The notes: generated by a model from the sequence alone, not told the origin. A DNA stretch of 64,000 bases from Branchiostoma floridae (GCF_000003815.2 NC_049993.1:19659694-19723693); one strand, 5' to 3'; positions 34,773 to 46,354 are shown, counted from the first letter of the stretch. Numbers and translations: made by a program.

Positions 34773-34935
34773 GGACCGATCCCAAAACCCCGCCCCCTGT
34801 TCGATGATGGTTCTATTTCGAACATCTCCGTCAAAAATAGCCATTTCTGTCCCACTGTGGCAGTTTTTGACGGAGGTGTTCGAAATAGAATAGGGGGTTC
34901 TATTTGTTCGATATGGCGTTCGATGGGATCGGTCC
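34773..34935. mobile_element. 163-bp fold-back element
   Basis: The ends are GGACCGATCCCA and TGGGATCGGTCC, a perfect 12-bp inverted repeat. Inside, 34811-34838 and 34863-34890 pair at 26 or 27 of 28 bases (TTCTATTTCGAACA.. with ..TGTTCGAAATAGAA). Diverged relatives lie at 3124 and 18419. Confidence 0.85.
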
Positions 34936-35389
34936 TTTTGCTCAGAGGCTAGCGATGTGTCCCACCAACCAGGACTTCGTCGTAAAGGCATATCAAAATG
35001 ACTGTAACGTACCGTTTTATCGTTGCAAACGTGTTGTAAAATCGTTTTAAAACGAATTTAACTCGTTGTTTTTTCGCACTCTCTCATATTTGCGGTCCCC
35101 AAAGTGGTGTCACTCATTAAATCGCCAACATTATTACTGTTTCGCCCTGACCATTAAAAGTAAAGAACCAGGACTCCATGAAATTACCCCCACCGCACGG
35201 AGAATGTCAGCAGGTCATAAAGGTTTACAGTGTCGGCAGAATTAACTCAGGGCGGGAAAATATTGATTTTGTAATGTGTATATTTACTGGTGTTTCCTCG
35301 CAGGGCCAGTAATGTGCTAACAGGTGGAATCAGAACAGTCCATTCTAAAGGCGGTGGAAGGGGGGTAATGTTGATGTGATGATATGGAT

Positions 35390-35790
35390 AACATCCGCGC
35401 TCGCATCAATTTTTGTCCGTTTCCAAATGAAAAAAAGGAGATTTGGACCATAAAGTAAATCGTATACAGCATCTGCAAAATGAGCAAATATCTGCCGGAA
35501 ACTGGAAGGAAAATATTCATGGCGTAGAATTTCGAACGTCAATTCCAAAGAGAAAGAACAAAATGTTAAAGAACAAAATGAAGAATCTGTTGTTCGGTAC
35601 ACCATACTCTATGTGTTTAGTCCTTTGTTCAACCTTCCTGATCACTTACTAACAGATTGAAGGCTACTTTTTTATTTTGACCAATTTTTCTATTCACACG
35701 CTCGCATCAGTTTCGGAGCTCCCAGAAGATGTCATTCATATGATTAAATCAACATGGCCTAATGTGCACATCAGAACATTCCATTCTTAA
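35390..35790. repeat. Dispersed repeat, second copy (see 20020)
   Basis: It shares CTGCAAAATGAGCA, TCGCATCAGTTT and CAACATGGCC in the same order as at 20020-20550. It ends near a run of about 15 G at 35793-35807. Confidence 0.5.
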
Positions 35791-36169
35791 GGCGGGGGGG
35801 GGGGGGGTAGAGAGGAGGGTTAAGCTGATGGATAACGTTACTTTAATTTATGACCACTTGTTGATTACGACTTTGTGGCATTTTACGACAGCCATTTTAC
35901 CACGCCACAAATTACCACAGTCCACACTTTCCAGCCGGTTTACGGCATCGTCTTTGAGTACCGACATACGTGATGAAAAACTTCACACGCCGATCGATAC
36001 GTATCGATTATCGATACCCTCCTGACGGACAGACTTAATAACCTTGTGGTGCGATGTCTGAAGCTATTTCCGGTAGTTCCGTGTGGCCCGTGGATAAGGA
36101 GGAAAGGACTCTCTGGAGAAATTAAGAAGTAGACGGGTCCGGAAATCTCACGCTTCCGTCTCGGAATTA
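35791..36169. other. No gene recognised
   Basis: A poly-G run, then unique-looking sequence with CGATCGATACGTATCGATTA (imperfect palindromic) at about 35991. Confidence 0.4.
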
Positions 36170-36960
36170 GTCTTGACCATGAACCTTGAGAGAGTCAAAC
36201 CTCGATCAATTCTTACTCAAAGACTTGTTTTACTGGCCAAGTTGGACCAAGTTACTTACGTAATGACATTTCCCATTACTTTAGCTGTATTTATTACTGT
36301 TATTGTTTTTAATTAGTCTTGACCATGACTTGAGAGAGTCAAAACTCGATCAATTCTTACTCAAACTTCATTCATACTTGCTTTACTGGCAAAGTTGGAT
36401 TTAGTTTACTGACGAAATGACATTTCCCATTACTTTAGGTGTCTTTATTACAGTTATTGTTTTCAATTAGTCTTTGTGTGTCTTTATTACAGTTATTGTT
36501 TTCAATTAGTCCTTTACATTCATCTGTTGTCAACTCCAATATTCTATTAACAACCCAAAACTTCATCACTGCAACTAAGCGTTTTTAAAACACAGTTGTC
36601 CTAGCATTTTTTGTAATGTGTCCAATTATTTCATCAGTGGGTGGGAAACTGGACTTGCGCTTATCCTTTCTTGTTATATTAAGTACAATGTATTGTTTTC
36701 TGTCTGATGGGATTTTCCTTTGCTTTTCATTTGTACTTGATTTCTCTCTGTAAAATATGTATGCTTTTTTATGTAAGGGGTAGCGTCAAAATAAGTCTTG
36801 CACTTGAGTGCGCCCCCTTTTGTCACTCTGTATTTATGTTTAAATGTTTGAATAAAAAAATTAGTCTTGACCATGAACCTTGAACTCGATCGATTCATAC
36901 TCAAATACTTGTTTTACTGGCCAAGTTGGACTAAGTTTACCAACGGCATGGAATTTTCCA
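36170..36960. repeat. ~143-bp direct repeats, interrupted by a LINE-like 3' tail
   Basis: Units starting AATTAGTCTTGACCATGA lie near 36165, 36311 and 36861. The last is separated from the others by about 340 bp (36513-36855) that ends GTGCGCCCCCTTTTGTCACT ... GAATAAAAAAA, a layout typical of a LINE 3' UTR with a poly(A)-like tail. Confidence 0.6.
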
Positions 36961-37424
36961 TTGCTGTGACTGAGTCTAAATTTGGTGATATTTTGGTCCT
37001 GTTTTTAAGAATTTCTTTCTACTTATAATCTACCCTCAGTCATTTCTTTCTTCCCATAGCTTCTTTCTTTCCTTCCATCTTCCTCATTCGTTTTGCCCTC
37101 TCGTCCTTCTTTCACTCCTTACTCATCTCTTTCCCTTTTCCATATTTTGCCTACTCTCTTCCTCTTTCGGCTTGTTTAGCTAGTGATATATCAGAACACA
37201 CTGGTTGAGAGGTGCTTTATTTTGACTTAGATTAGCTGCAAATAAGGTATTTATTGTTTTCGATGTTAAATAAATCTACGCAGCCCTGACCTAAATAAAA
37301 TAGAGTGATGTATTAATATCCCAGAAAGGGGAAATAACGTGAACTAACTGTAGGAACACAAAGTGTTCAGATTTAAGTTTTAGAATCACTTGAAAATATG
37401 AATCACTTATTGATGGACTATATA

Positions 37425-37455
37425 TAACATAACATAACATAACATAACATATATG

Positions 37456-37485
<30 letters not shown>
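37425..37485. repeat. (CATAA)n and (TA)n microsatellites
   Basis: Five CATAA units, then a short spacer, then about 12 TA units. Confidence 0.95.
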
Positions 37486-37487
<2 letters not shown>

Positions 37488-37934
37488 ACAATGCACCATT
37501 GCGTCCACTTTTATTTTTGCTTGCTCAGCAATTTTCTTCGCCTGTCTTAGAATATAGTGCAAAGATTGAGAACCATTTTTCAAGTAGGATATATCTAATA
37601 CGTCAGATAAGATGCTACTACAACGTGATGTATGATTAACGCCCCATATGATCCTTTTCCTGCCGTTATTGCGATGTTTTTATGATCTAATTTTGCTACT
37701 TCAGCCCGGAGTAGATCAGACGTGTCCATTCGGTCGGTTCGGGAGGATTTATGGACAAGAACCTTCGAACCAGTTGGCTTTGTACCAGCCGTCTACTGCT
37801 ATAGGCTATCAGATATTGGCTATATGTCTAAGTGTCATCTACCTATTTTATGGAAAAAGGAGAAGGCTTGTTTTTAGAGCAGGCTGCCATCCAAGCAGGA
37901 TGTCTGGACCAATTACGTTCCAGGAACTGAACAT

Positions 37935-38400
37935 GGCAACAAGCATTCCAGGAACAGGTCCGGATGGACAGCAATACTGGAACACATCCGGATGGCTAGT
38001 TCGCATTGCTGGACATATCCGGATAGCCCACATTCCCGCAACACATCAGGAAAGCCCGCATTCCCGGAACATATCCAGATAGCTTGCATTTTCGGAACAT
38101 ATCCGGATATCCCACATTTCCGGAACATATCCGGATAGCCCGCATTCCCGGAACATATCGCCCATATACCGGAACACATCCGGATAGTCTGCTATTCCGG
38201 AACAGGTCCGGATGGGCAGCAATATCTAAACATATCCGGATAGCACGCATTTCCGCAACATATCTGGATAGCCCACAAACGGGAACATATCCGGATAGCC
38301 CAAATTCCGGCAACACACCCGGATATCTCGTACTCACGAAACAGATCTGGATAGTTTGCATTGTCGGAACAGATTCGGATAGATGGCATTCCCGTAATAC
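37935..38400. repeat. 28-bp minisatellite, about 16 copies
   Basis: The unit contains GGAACATATCCGGATAGCCC then GCATTCCC; each carries the palindrome TATCCGGATA. 28 is not a multiple of three, and open frames across it are incidental. The same unit is embedded in the 145-bp repeat at 39945-40437. Confidence 0.95.
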
Positions 38401-38564
38401 AAAAACAGTACCGTATATGGAACGTGCCGGGATAGCCAGCATTCCTTGCAGGGTCTATTCACAAGACACGAGCCTTTGTACAAGTTGGCTGCGCGCCAGC
38501 TATTGTTTAGCGAGGTTATTAAAGACGGACTTGATGTCTTGGACCTTCGCCTCCCGGAGGAGAT

Positions 38565-38910
38565 GAAAACCGCTCTTTAAGCTCTCTTAAAGTGTGCTTA
38601 AGGGTGCCGTATTGGCATTCTTTAAGTTACTTTACGCAATGCTTACGCATTCGTAAATATTATGTTTAAGCCATAATTACATGCATCCGTAAACGGCACG
38701 TAGTGGCACACATTTAAGCAACATTTAAGTTTCGTAAAGCATACTTAATTCCAAATGATTACGCTACCTTTAAGCTCTGTAAAGTTCCGTAAAAGATGTG
38801 ATTTAAGTTGTCTTAAGGTTTTCTTAAAGAGTAATTAATGGCACTTATTTAAGATCTGTAAATCAGTTGTAAATATCGATATTTAAGCTTGATATAAGCT
38901 TCTTTATTTC
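38565..38910. other. Region packed with TTTAAG / CTTAA / GTAAA words
   Basis: In about 330 bases, TTTAAG, CTTAAG or CTTTAAG and their complements occur more than 15 times, with GTAAA and TTACGCA words between them. There is no regular period and no coding frame. Confidence 0.5.
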
Positions 38911-39102
38911 AATGACTTTGCATACTACGATCATGTGTCAGTGAATGTATCTTTTATGTAATGTGGTGTAATGTTATGTAATTCAGGTATCCTTTCTTGT
39001 TTGTTTTTTATGGCCAGCCGTTGTTGTGTTCCAATCTTTGTACATGCACGCAATCAAATATGCCATGATTAGCTCCACCCTCTATGTCTCGGCGTGATGC
39101 AT

Positions 39103-39175
39103 TCACTCCTGGGCCAGTAGAACACCTTGCTTTCTGCATTCTTCATCCAGTTCCGTCCATTCAGATGTCTCAGGC
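39103..39175 (-). CDS. Candidate orphan terminal coding exon
   Basis: On the minus strand a strong acceptor (T-rich tract then TCCGGTTAG) precedes a frame PETSEWTELDEECRKQGVLL then AQE and TGA at 39105-39103. An AATAAA lies about 195 bases downstream (near 38908). I could not find the preceding exon and do not recognise the peptide. Confidence 0.22.
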
Positions 39176-39944
39176 CTAACCGGACACAACGAAAAAAAAA
39201 AGACAAAATAGAAAGCCCGATAAAAACGACTAAAAAAACGTTAAAAAAACAGCCGGAGCCTAAACCTCTGCTTGGAGAGTAGTCGAAAGTGGAAAGAGTT
39301 GAAGAAAGACTGAATGCAGCTGCAGGGTGTCCATACCACTGCAGCAGCAGGACACAGTGGACTACTACTACACTTGTCAAAAAGAGTAGGGTTCCATTAC
39401 TGTCTCTGTGGATTGTATAAATCTGTCTGTGCATGCAGCTTGTACTCTATCTTGACTACAAAACAGGTGTGTTACGCCATGGGGTGGTTTATTGGGTTTG
39501 CAATGATATTCTCCAAACAGAGGTTGGATCGCTGAGATAGTAGTGGTCGGGATTCTTACTGGCTCGAGCGACCAAATCTCTGCTTGAAGAATAGGTATGC
39601 AATACAAGGAAGTGTGATTGCAGTCACGTGACTGTGACGCCACCATGGTTGGTTAAATGTTTAACAAAACTTTGATAAATTCTCTTCTTCTTCTCAAGGC
39701 TGCTTTTTGGTGTGATACATAGAAAGCGCCAAGTAAAAGGTAATTCTTCTGAGTACTTTCTGATTACTTTGTTCCATCACAATATTGCACCGTTTGAGGC
39801 TACCATTCTCCCATTACGGTACTATCGGGCCTCGAGGTCCGCCTCACAATTTGTGACGTTACAACAACATCAAGGCAAACTCAATAAACCCGGAATGACT
39901 TGGGAGACCGCCCGTTCACAAGCCGTAAAATTAGGAAATAAAGC

Positions 39945-40437
39945 GGTGTTTTCTCTGCGCCAAGTGGCCGCCGATGATTTTTTTTTCTGCCTGTGATTTA
40001 TCCGGATCTCATGCATTCCCGGAACAGATCCGGATAGCCCGAATTCCCGGAACATAATTACCCCGTTATATCCCGTATTTTCGTGTTTTAAAGTGTTTTC
40101 TCTGCGCCAAATGGCCGCTGATGATTCTTTCTGCCTGTGGCAGATTTATCCGGATATCATGCATTCCCGGAACAGATCCGGATAGCCCGCATTCCCGGAA
40201 CATAATTACCCCGGATATATCCCGTATTTTCGTGTTTTACAGTGTTTCTCTGCACCAAATGGCCGCCGATGATTCTCTCTGCCTGTGATTCATCCGGATA
40301 TCATGCATTCCCGGAACAGATCCGGATAGCCCGCATTCCCGGAACATAATTACCCGGATATATCCCGTATTTTCGTGTTTTACTGTGCTTTTTCTGCGCC
40401 AAATGGCCGCAGACGATTATTTCTGCCTGTGATTTAG
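39945..40437. repeat. ~145-bp higher-order tandem repeat containing the 28-bp unit
   Basis: Just over three copies. Each has CTCTGCGCCAAATGGCCGC, CTGCCTGTG, two 28-bp-type units (CATTCCCGGAACAGATCCGG), then ATATCCCGTATTTTCGTGTT. Confidence 0.95.
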
Positions 40438-40499
40438 CGTGGCGCGCGCCGGCAGCGAGCAGATATGATGGGGAATTTCAGCGTTATAATCATAAGTCT

Positions 40500-40520
40500 T
40501 ATTGATGTAAGGGGGGGGGG
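40500..40520. repeat. Poly-G run
   Basis: About 16 G in a row, with similar runs near 28957 and 35793. These are frequent error or polymorphism sites. Confidence 0.9.
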
Positions 40521-41188
40521 GGGGGGAGAGGAGACGCGAAAAAATGTCTCGTCAACAACCTAAGTTCCACATGTAACACATATGGTCTGAGGAGAAGATA
40601 TAAGAAGAAGTACAAATGGTAGGATTTTACGGTGGCCTAGAGCGACAACTTCTGTGTTCTTGGCCAAACACTACGCCACACACCTCACACTACTTAGTTA
40701 TTACTTATAAACAAGACTTAATAATAACTCTATTTCCCAACAATTGTACAATTTACAAAGTATGGCATCTATTGGTACATCATCATCATCATGGTACATA
40801 TGTACAGTTCCATAAGGCTAATGTACCTAATACAAGAGTGTGTAGTATGGGATAAGTATGATCTTATACAATCATTAGAGGAATCTCTAAGGTCTAGACA
40901 TTCTCTAATATGTCTCCCTATGCACACCACACAGGGATTGTCAAATGGCATTATATACTTACATTTGCTCTTCCATTGATATATTGTAATAAACAGAAGA
41001 CCCTAAAAGTCTGACACGGGCTTCAGGTTAAAGAGTGTTAATACTGACTCATGAAAATAGATACAGACAGTGAGAAATGCCGGAGTCTGGCCGGCCTGAG
41101 ATCTCGTATGCTCACTCATATTGAGGGTCCAGACAGCTGACGTGTGTGTATATAGAATAGACACTTGTTATTTTTTACTGTCTGCAGT

Positions 41189-41240
41189 ATCATTGCAATT
41201 AGCCTACGGGCATGGATTTGCAAATAAACAAATATAATAT
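41189..41240 (+). mobile_element. LINE 3' terminus fragment
   Basis: GCAATTAGCCTACGGGCATG then TTTGCAAATAAACAA, shared with 43110-43157 and 50468-50510. Confidence 0.6.
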
Positions 41241-41639
41241 ATACAAATATTGACGTGTGAAAAGTACACTGGACTTCTGCCCATAACGGCGCGCTCCAAA
41301 CTGTATCTTAGTGGACAGTAATACGGCATCAGCGCTACAAGCCAATCCTGCGATTTTCTTGCAAATCACTTGAAAAGGATTCCCCTAGTCGAGCCATAGA
41401 ACGTTTTCTTATAGTCATACATGTACTATATTGTCATACTATATGACATACTATATTGTGGTGCGCATACCCCTCCTTCACCTTAAACAAGGCCCTGAAA
41501 GTCTGACACGGGCTTCAGGTTAAAGAGTGTTAATACTGACTCATGAAAATAGATACAGACAGTGAGAAATGCCGGAGTCTATCCGGTCTGACATCTCGTA
41601 TGTTCACCCATACTGAGGGTCCAGACTGACCCAACGTAA

Positions 41640-41938
41640 AGGTTGGGTCACACCTGCGTTTATATTTTAGTCTGTATGAGGCGCGCATGGGAGTATTTAC
41701 CTCCACAGGCCGTTGTAAAAATAATAGAAATTGGACAAATGTAAACAGGTAACATGTCAGACGAGTTAGCTGGGTCGCTAAACATACTTCTCGGTCAGCT
41801 AACTCATCTGGCATGTCATGTATCTATATTTGTTCAATTTGTACTATTTTCCCCGCGACCTGTGGAGCCTGGTAGAGACTAAGAGCTTCATACGCACCTA
41901 AAACGGACTTGAATATATACGCATGTGTGACCCCACCT
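41640..41938. mobile_element. 299-bp Harbinger-like MITE with TAA target duplication
   Basis: Ends AGGTTGGGTCACACCTGCGT and the complement of AGGTGGGGTCACACATGCGT. TAA is present on both sides (41637-41639 and 41939-41941). The centre folds on CATGTCAGACGAGTTAGCTG / CAGCTAACTCATCTGGCATG. Confidence 0.85.
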
Positions 41939-42675
41939 TAATAGTGACGTGTGAAACACGCACTGGACTTCTGCCAAGAAAAGCGCGCTCCAAACTGTCT
42001 CTTAGTGGACAGTAATACAGCATCAGCCAGACGCACCAAGTCTGCAATTTCCTTGCAAATTACCGAAAAGGCTTCCCCTGTAGGGCAATAGACTGTTTTC
42101 TTGTAGTCCATATGTCATGCTCCTTCACATTAGAAAGCCGCGTGCAAGCCAGGGAGAAGGGTCACCTAACCCACGACAGTGAGTGACTGTTTGCCTATCA
42201 TTGTCTCATTGTCGTTGAAGCAAAAGAGAATTAATACGGTGAATTACTAACATAATTTTCCTACAAAAGATAGGAAAAGGCCCTCACAGTGAAACCATAG
42301 AATATTTCCCATATTCCACATTTCATGGACAACGAAACAAAAGAGATTTACACTGCTACACTGTCACGTAAATGTTGGGAAGGGTCACTCACAGTAGAAC
42401 CGTAGAATTTCCCCCGTAGTCCATATTTCATAGCTTACCGTGTTATGAAATTCACAACGAAGCAAAAGAGATACACAGTGGATTACTACTACAATTTCCT
42501 GATAGAGAAGGTGCCTCTCAGTAGAGCCATGGACTATTTTCCAATATTTCACGACTTACCCGCGATATAAACTCCATGTTACAGACGCGATGGGGATAAG
42601 TGCGTAAAATAACTCCGGCTCACAGAAATGGACTTGTAAGTGATAGCTCGCCCGAAGGCCGCGCACGGTGGGATC

Positions 42676-43810
42676 AGACTTTATATCCCTTCTGAGGGGA
42701 GTTTGCTTTATACCGAGTTGCTGAAGTTCCTCATCTATAAGGGCGCCGAGCAAGCTTCAAGTTTGTTATTTATACAGCTCCCTGTCCACGAGAGATTGTG
42801 CACATATTGTGCAATGAATGCAGTGGAAAATGAAACACATTTTATCAGTCAGTGTACCCACTATGAAACCGAAAGAAAAACATTATTTCAAACAGTTGCC
42901 ACAATTTCACCAAGCTTTTACCACCTAAATGATCACCAAAATACTATATTACTACTAAAAGCACAAATTCCCACCATCATACAGAACGTGGGACAGTTCA
43001 TTAACCACTGCCTTCAAAGAAGAAGTCAAACCCGACAATAGTATCCATAGTATCATGTAGTTGATTAGACACTAGTTTTATGTACTTACCTCTCTTAGTT
43101 CTTGAGACTGTGTATGCAATTAGCCCCCCGGCATGATTTTGCAAATAAACAATAAAAGTTATTGAAGCTCTGGGTGCTTCTAGATAGAGGCTGAATGCTA
43201 GCGATTTCTAGGCGCGACTGAAAACCAAACTGTTCCATCTTGACATACAGGAGAACTTTATCGTAGACTGCCGATACCGAGTTGTCAAAGTTCCGAATTT
43301 ATATGGGCGCCGAGCTAGCTTCAAGTTTGTTACTAAAGCTCAGGGTGCCCTTAGATAGAGGCTGAATGCTAGCGAGTTCTAAGCGCGTCTAGAAACGAAA
43401 CTGTTCCATCTTGACGTACAAAACTACCAGAATTTTATATCCCTTCAGACAGGAGTTTGTTTTATACCGAGTTGTCGAAGTTACTCGCTTACAGGCGCCG
43501 AACTAGATTCAAGTTTGTAACTTATTAGAGCTCAGGGTGCCTTTCGATAGAGGCTGGATGCTAGTGATTTCTGGGCGCGTCTGAAAACCAAACTGTTCCA
43601 TCTTGACTTACAGGAGAACTTTATCGTAGACTGCCGATACCGAGTTGTCGAAGTTCCGAATTTATATGGGCGCCGAGCTAGCTTCAAGTTTGTTATTGAA
43701 GCTCTGGGTGCTTCTAGATAGAGGCTGAATGCTAGTGATTTCTAGGCGCGTCTAAAAACCAAACTGTTCCATCTTGACTTACAGGACGACTTTATTGTAG
43801 ACGACCGAAA
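42676..43810. repeat. Satellite with 171-192 bp units, interrupted by a LINE
   Basis: TGTTCCATCTTGAC occurs at 43231, 43402, 43594 and 43765 (spacings 171, 192, 171). Units share TATACCGAGTTGTCGAAGTT, GGGCGCCGAGCTAGCTTCAA and AGATAGAGGCTGAATGCTAG. A further partial unit at 42676-42770 is cut from the array by the LINE. Confidence 0.92.
42771..43157 (+). mobile_element. 5'-truncated LINE 3' end inserted in satellite
   Basis: The frame to the TAG at 43039-43041 encodes LPVHERLCTYCAMNAVENET then HFISQC, a CxxC...HxxxxC knuckle seen at the C-terminus of LINE polyproteins. It is followed by a 3' UTR ending GCATGATTTTGCAAATAAAC. GTTATT flanks both sides (42765-42770 and 43158-43163). A second family member is at 50090. 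Confidence 0.75.
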
Positions 43811-45182
43811 TGCAATTATTGGGCACGTTGTAACTTTTGATATCTATGACGTAATACATTAATTAAAGAATATCCAAATACATTTCAATATTGACTTCCG
43901 AACGTTTCCAGTGGCATCCATCTTACAATGTAATGCGTGCAACAAGTAAAGGGTAGAGGAATCTCACATGGCATGATGATAACAAGTATTTCAAAGTAAG
44001 ATATCTTTATAAATGTTCTATATTCGTACAAGCAGCTTTGTTCTATAGACTACTACAGTGTTACGACATTTTCTAGAGATTCGTAGCTGTTCACCGCACT
44101 TAGAACATTACCTTTATCTAAACTGAGAGAGCCCAGCCCAAGATGCTTTGCAAGGCCACGTCAGCAGTAACCATAGCGACGGTAGAACAGATCAAACGCC
44201 ATTGAGACTCACACATATTAGACTTGATGCGATCTCAGTTTAAATCACATTTTCTATAAGATTCGAGTAATGCTTTTCATCTGACGGGGCAAAAATATCA
44301 GATGCCCTTTAAACTTATCATCTTATCAATAATATAAGTCAGTGAGATAAAACTTTCACAAATATGACAACTCGTTAGATGAAATCTGCTGATGATGTCA
44401 TCCATAAAATCAAGGTCAGGCGACCCCGACTTGAAATGATGACACTCTTCCGATAGGGCAGAGAATGTCAACCCAACCCCAGAGCCGATTACACCACCAA
44501 CGGAAACATTACAGAAGATAACACGCTCCAATCTCCCCGTACCTGGCGCGATCCGTCTCCCGACGCGGAGGAGCATAATTGAATCCGTCCCTTAGGAGTG
44601 CAGAGGTCGCGGTGCTTGCCCCCTGATTAATATCCCTCCGCTGATTTCCCGCGCTTTTATCGCGGTTAATCCCGTAAAATCCGATTTTCATCTTTATCGT
44701 GGAGAACCGTCTTTCGATTTGCCGTAACTTTTCCTTGTTTACGGTCGCCTCGGGTCAAGCGGTTTCACCCGGCTTGTAGATTGTCGTTGTTCCCTTTCTA
44801 TTGGGATGGATTTTCGCTACGTGTCTGACAACAGAGCCGCAAATTGGCCTGTATTTTACTCTGAGTCGAAACGATGAAGAAGATAAAAGTTTTGGCAGTC
44901 TGACATGGCCGTATATTTGACTCAAACTTTACAGTATTTATGTTTGAGATAAAAGTATCGTTATTCTTTAGCCTTAAAGTTTATTCTTAAGTAAGTAGTT
45001 GTACTTTTGTATTTGGCCATACTTTTATGTCAAAGAGATTAACCTGGGTTTTGTCAATAAAGATTCCTATTTTATGGATAACGTTCTCTAGAGATATTTG
45101 ACGTGAGAATAAAGAAAGAAAAATAAAAGTATTCTTTTACATGCAGCTACCTTTTACCAAGCGCAAAGACTGCTGGGAATTG
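43811..45182. other. No gene recognised
   Basis: A GC-richer patch at about 44500-44770 (CTGATTTCCCGCGCTTTTAT then CGCGGTTAATCCC) stands out but has no exon signal that I can join. The rest is AT-rich. Confidence 0.4.
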
Positions 45183-45332
45183 TTTGTTTGTTTGAACCTT
45201 TATTTATTCATGAAAGCTCAAATCGGCCTGCAGGCCACTTTTCATTGAGGTCATGAGGGAAGAGGCAAGGGTCAGATAAAGTATATAACAGAGATACAGT
45301 TACACCGTTTAGAGTCCTTATAAGTCTTTGAA
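45183..45332 (-). mobile_element. LINE 3' end (CR1/L2-like), antisense copy
   Basis: The minus strand carries TGACCCTTGCCTCTTCCCTC, AAAGTGGCCTGCAGGCCGAT and AATAAATAAAGGTTCAAACA, matching the 3' end of the copy at 1254-1615. Confidence 0.8.
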
Positions 45333-45571
45333 TTGCTTTTTGTTGTTGAAGTCTTACTTATTCTTCTTAGCAATCAGAAGCAAATCAATGGGTGCGTCTC
45401 AGATCCATAAACTCCATTTTTATGTCCTTACCAGCGTCTTACTCAAAGAAACAACAATAATACGTTCATTAAAGACACCTCAACCATCCATGCTACTGCA
45501 AACTTAAAGGTTATTGACTGTAAAACGTACTTAAGAAAGGTCCTGGCCTGATATGGTGCCGTAATAGCGTC

Positions 45572-46354
45572 ATAGAGTCCATTCCAAGACACCATGCAGA
45601 TGTTTGTTGCCATTGTTTAGAATTGATTTTAAAGTTTTGTAATTATATGTCTAGGACATTTGATACTTCAGAAATATTTTTAACACTGTTTCAACTTTAT
45701 AAATGTTTCCCTGGTCCTGTAAAACTTGGAAANNNNNNNNNNNNNNNNNNNNNNNNNNNNNNNNNNNNNNNNNNNNNNNNNNNNNNNNNNNNNNNNNNNN
45801 NNNNNNNNNNNNNNNNNNNNNNNNNNNNNNNNGGATACTTCTAATGGTTTCTAAATAATGATAACAGCATTCTACCATTATTTACCATTTTCTACCATTT
45901 TTTGTAAATGGTTCGGTGGGCTGGGAAGATAGCAATTCACACACCCTTGCAAAGTATGGTTGGGTGCCATGCAACAATGGCCCACCACAAAGGATCCACC
46001 TGTGCCCAGCAGTGAAATCTAAAAATATACAGATGCAACAATAGGGCTTACTTTTATGGGGGCAATAAACTAATTTTACCATTTGGCCAGATTTACCATT
46101 TTTTGTAAATATTTGTAAATGTGAAATAATTACAGAGAGGTTTCACAATTATTCTAAATAAAGATATTTTTGTACAGTTACTTTCAAAATGTTTCTAAAA
46201 TATTCAAAGAAATTCAAATAAATGAGTATTTTCTTAGTCAATTTTTTTAAAATAGTTTAATTATTGTGGCTCAGATATTCTTTTATTCAAAATAATTCAG
46301 ACTAATTATAAATATCGCCTAAAAACCCTCATGGTGTCTTGGAATGGACTCTAT
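45572..46354. mobile_element. Inverted-repeat DNA element, 25-bp perfect TIRs, with internal gap
   Basis: ATAGAGTCCATTCCAAGACA plus CCATG at 45572-45596 is the exact complement of 46330-46354. If the element is taken to start at TAGAG, a TCA flanks both sides. The interior is AT-rich with repeated TTTACCATTTT / TTGTAAAT words and contains the gap. Confidence 0.75.
45733..45832. other. Assembly gap (100 N)
   Basis: Exactly 100 N, inside the 45572-46354 element. Confidence 0.99.

Larger units (their letters stand above)
41000..42140. repeat. Segmental tandem duplication (~500 bp) with later insertions
   Basis: 41000-41138 matches 41492-41632 almost exactly at first (AGTCTGACACGGGCTTCAGG, AGTGAGAAATGCCGGAGTCT), and 41251-41430 matches 41945-42117 (CTTAGTGGACAGTAATAC). 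Copy A carries a LINE-type 3' end at 41189-41240; copy B carries the MITE at 41640. Confidence 0.85.

Noticed and set aside
37648-38566. Open frames of 144-160 codons on both strands
   Set aside because: They run through the 28-bp array; no start context, splice sites or domain support a gene.
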